Shown: positions 5,254 through 6,601 of the stretch, piece after piece | Layout: every line of letters begins with the position of its first letter | Position numbering within the stretch: position 1 is the first letter of the stretch | Assembly: GCA_002366775.1 (NCBI GenBank) | Contig: DFBW01000040.1 | Location: forward strand, 1 to 6,601 | Reading direction: 5' to 3' | From: Roseovarius sp. UBA3070 | Lineage (GTDB): Bacteria; Pseudomonadota; Alphaproteobacteria; Rhodobacterales; Rhodobacteraceae | Length of the DNA: 6,601 nt | Program-made: the position numbers and the translations under genes | The notes under the pieces: generated by a model | The model's database searches: none | What the model was told of the DNA's origin: nothing | Seen by the model: the letters and a program-made list of their open reading frames with translations, nothing else

Positions 5254-6601
5254 GCACACGTCTTGCCACTGGCGGCCGGCTGATCGACCGCACCAAATCA
5301 GTTTCCTTCTCGTTCAACGGCAAGCGCCTTGAGGGCCGCGCGGGTGACACGCTGGCCTCTGCCTTGTTGGCCAACAACCAGATGATGGTGGGCCGATCGT
5401 TCAAATACCACCGCCCGCGTGGCATTGTGGCCAGCGGTGTGGAAGAACCCAACGCTTTGTTCAACATGGGCGAAGGGGCCGGTTTTGAGCCGAACCAACG
5501 TGCCACCACGACCGAGCTTTTTGAGGGGCTGACCTGCAAAAGCCAGAACCACTGGCCAAATCTTGAATTTGATATAGGTGCCGTCAATAAATACCTTGGG
5601 CGGTTCTTGCCTGCGGGTTTCTATTACAAGATGTTCATGTACCCGCGCGCGTTCTGGAAGCATGTATACGAGCCGTTTATCCGCCAGTCTGCCGGCTTGG
5701 GCAAAGCGCCGCGCGACCGGGATCAGGATAAATACGAACATTTTTACGCCTTCAGTGATGTTTTGGTGATCGGGGGCGGTGTGGCGGGCCTGCAAGCCGC
5801 CAAGACTGCGGCAGATTCCGGTGCCAAGGTCATGGTGCTGGAACAGACCGCAGATTGGGGCGGGCGTGCCTGCGTCGATGGCGGCACAGTGGATGGCGCG
5901 CCTGTGGATAAGTTTGTTCAAAAAACTTTAAGCAAGCTTCAGGAAAACCCAAATGTAACCCTGCGCAGCCGCATGATGGGGGCCGGGGTTTATGACCATG
6001 GGTATGCGCTGGGATACGAGCGCCTGACAGACCATCAGCCCGACGCACCGGGCCCTCGCCATCGCCTGTGGCGCATCCGTGCCAAGCAGATTGTGACCGC
6101 GACGGGTGCGATTGAACGCCCCCTCAGCTTTGCCGGGAATGACGTGCCGGGTGTGATGCTGGCCTCGGCAATCCGCGATTACGCGGTGAATTTCGGCGTT
6201 TCTGTCGGGGACCGCACTGCGATTGTCACCAACAATGATGACGCATATCGCACTGCCATTACCCTTAAAAATATGGGTCTGGACGTGCCGGTGATTCTGG
6301 ACGCCCGCACAACGGGTGGCGGCGCGCTGGCGGATGAGGCGCGCGCGCTTGGCATCCGGGTTGAAAATGGCAAAGCCATTGCCAAAGTCAAAGGCACCCG
6401 CCGTGTTGAAGGTATCAGTATTTGTGCGCAGGCCGGTGAAGGGGCTGTTCTGGAAGACATAAAATGTGATGTCGTTGCCATGTCGGGCGGCTGGTCACCG
6501 GTTGTGCACCTGTGGTCACATTGTGGTGGCAAGCTGCTCTGGGACGACGCGCACGCCATGTTCCGCCCGGATGTGCATAAAGCGCCAACTGGTGCCGCCG
6601 G
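5250..6601 (+). CDS. soxA: Sarcosine oxidase alpha subunit (3' end outside window)
   Basis: Large NAD+- and folate-binding subunit of the cytoplasmic sarcosine oxidase. The first 450 codons are present with no stop; the family is about 1000 residues, so roughly half lies beyond the right edge. The N-terminal region (about 16-105) has the 2Fe-2S-ferredoxin-like fold sequence found in these enzymes, with GRAGDTLASALLANN (29-43) and SFKYHRPRGIVASGVEEPNA (50-69). It has only one cysteine (Cys96), so no cluster is expected. A dinucleotide-binding motif DVLVIGGGVAGLQAA (170-184) follows, with the acidic strand end LEQ (197-199), then a disulfide-oxidoreductase-type domain including TATGAIERP (283-291) and MSGGWSP (411-417). 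The C-terminal aminomethyltransferase-like, folate-binding part is not in the window. The start is supported by GGAGGG at 5237-5242 and a four-base overlap with soxD. soxG would be expected downstream. Confidence 0.96.
   Translation, partial: MSTRLATGGRLIDRTKSVSFSFNGKRLEGRAGDTLASALLANNQMMVGRSFKYHRPRGIVASGVEEPNALFNMGEGAGFEPNQRATTTELFEGLTCKSQNHWPNLEFDIGAVNKYLGRFLPAGFYYKMFMYPRAFWKHVYEPFIRQSAGLGKAPRDRDQDKYEHFYAFSDVLVIGGGVAGLQAAKTAADSGAKVMVLEQTADWGGRACVDGGTVDGAPVDKFVQKTLSKLQENPNVTLRSRMMGAGVYDHGYALGYERLTDHQPDAPGPRHRLWRIRAKQIVTATGAIERPLSFAGNDVPGVMLASAIRDYAVNFGVSVGDRTAIVTNNDDAYRTAITLKNMGLDVPVILDARTTGGGALADEARALGIRVENGKAIAKVKGTRRVEGISICAQAGEGAVLEDIKCDVVAMSGGWSPVVHLWSHCGGKLLWDDAHAMFRPDVHKAPTGAA

Noticed and set aside
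5298..5921. Minus-strand open frame of 207 codons opposite soxA
   Set aside because: It is antisense to the soxA N-terminal and nucleotide-binding domains, and long antisense frames are common in GC-rich genes.
3207..6601. Reading the sox genes as the thiosulfate-oxidising Sox system, with the TSUP protein as a sulfite exporter partner
   Set aside because: The proteins are clearly sarcosine oxidase subunits (flavoprotein motifs, zinc-binding delta subunit). The shared name sox is a coincidence, and the permease lies on the far side of an unrelated cluster.
1..6601. Mobile elements, CRISPR arrays, tRNA or rRNA genes, prophage or defence genes
   Set aside because: No terminal repeats, transposase motifs, regularly spaced repeats or RNA gene cores were seen. 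Gene content is metabolic and housekeeping.

Overview
The window looks like chromosomal DNA of an alphaproteobacterium, most likely of the Roseobacter/Rhodobacteraceae group. This rests on moderately high GC, third positions that are mostly G or C, and the protein families present (CcmI, a RuvX-DUF1289 pair, heterotetrameric sarcosine oxidase). The assignment comes from reading the proteins; no database search was run.

Layout. Positions 2-79 hold the last codons of a gene that begins outside the window. It is followed by a TSUP/TauE-SafE family membrane permease (139-963, +). A short convergent gap (964-1049) separates the permease from a leftward cluster, read on the minus strand in the order ccmI (2994-1768), ruvX (1771-1295) and a DUF1289 cysteine-motif protein (1298-1050). 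These three are joined by two ATGA stop/start overlaps. A divergent intergenic region (2995-3206) separates ccmI from a rightward sarcosine oxidase operon: soxB (3207-4451), a 472-bp interval, soxD (4924-5253) and soxA (5250 to beyond the right edge). soxG is expected next but lies outside.

How the genes work together. SoxB, SoxD and SoxA are three of the four subunits of the enzyme that oxidatively demethylates sarcosine to glycine, passing the one-carbon unit to tetrahydrofolate. This is the final demethylation in breakdown of choline, glycine betaine and dimethylglycine. The leftward cluster is housekeeping: CcmI hands apocytochromes c to the haem ligation machinery, and RuvX/YqgF is a resolvase-fold nuclease linked to 16S rRNA maturation. 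I see no functional link between the two clusters beyond possibly sharing the intergenic region.

Most of the window is ordinary. The stretch worth a second look is the soxB-soxD interval. It contains a 54-codon gene candidate with a strong ribosome-binding site, a GC-rich hairpin, and two AT-rich perfect inverted repeats just upstream of the soxD ribosome-binding site. A longer competing open frame also bridges the whole gap. I found no mobile element, CRISPR array, tRNA or rRNA, and nothing I would call a new defence or metabolic system.
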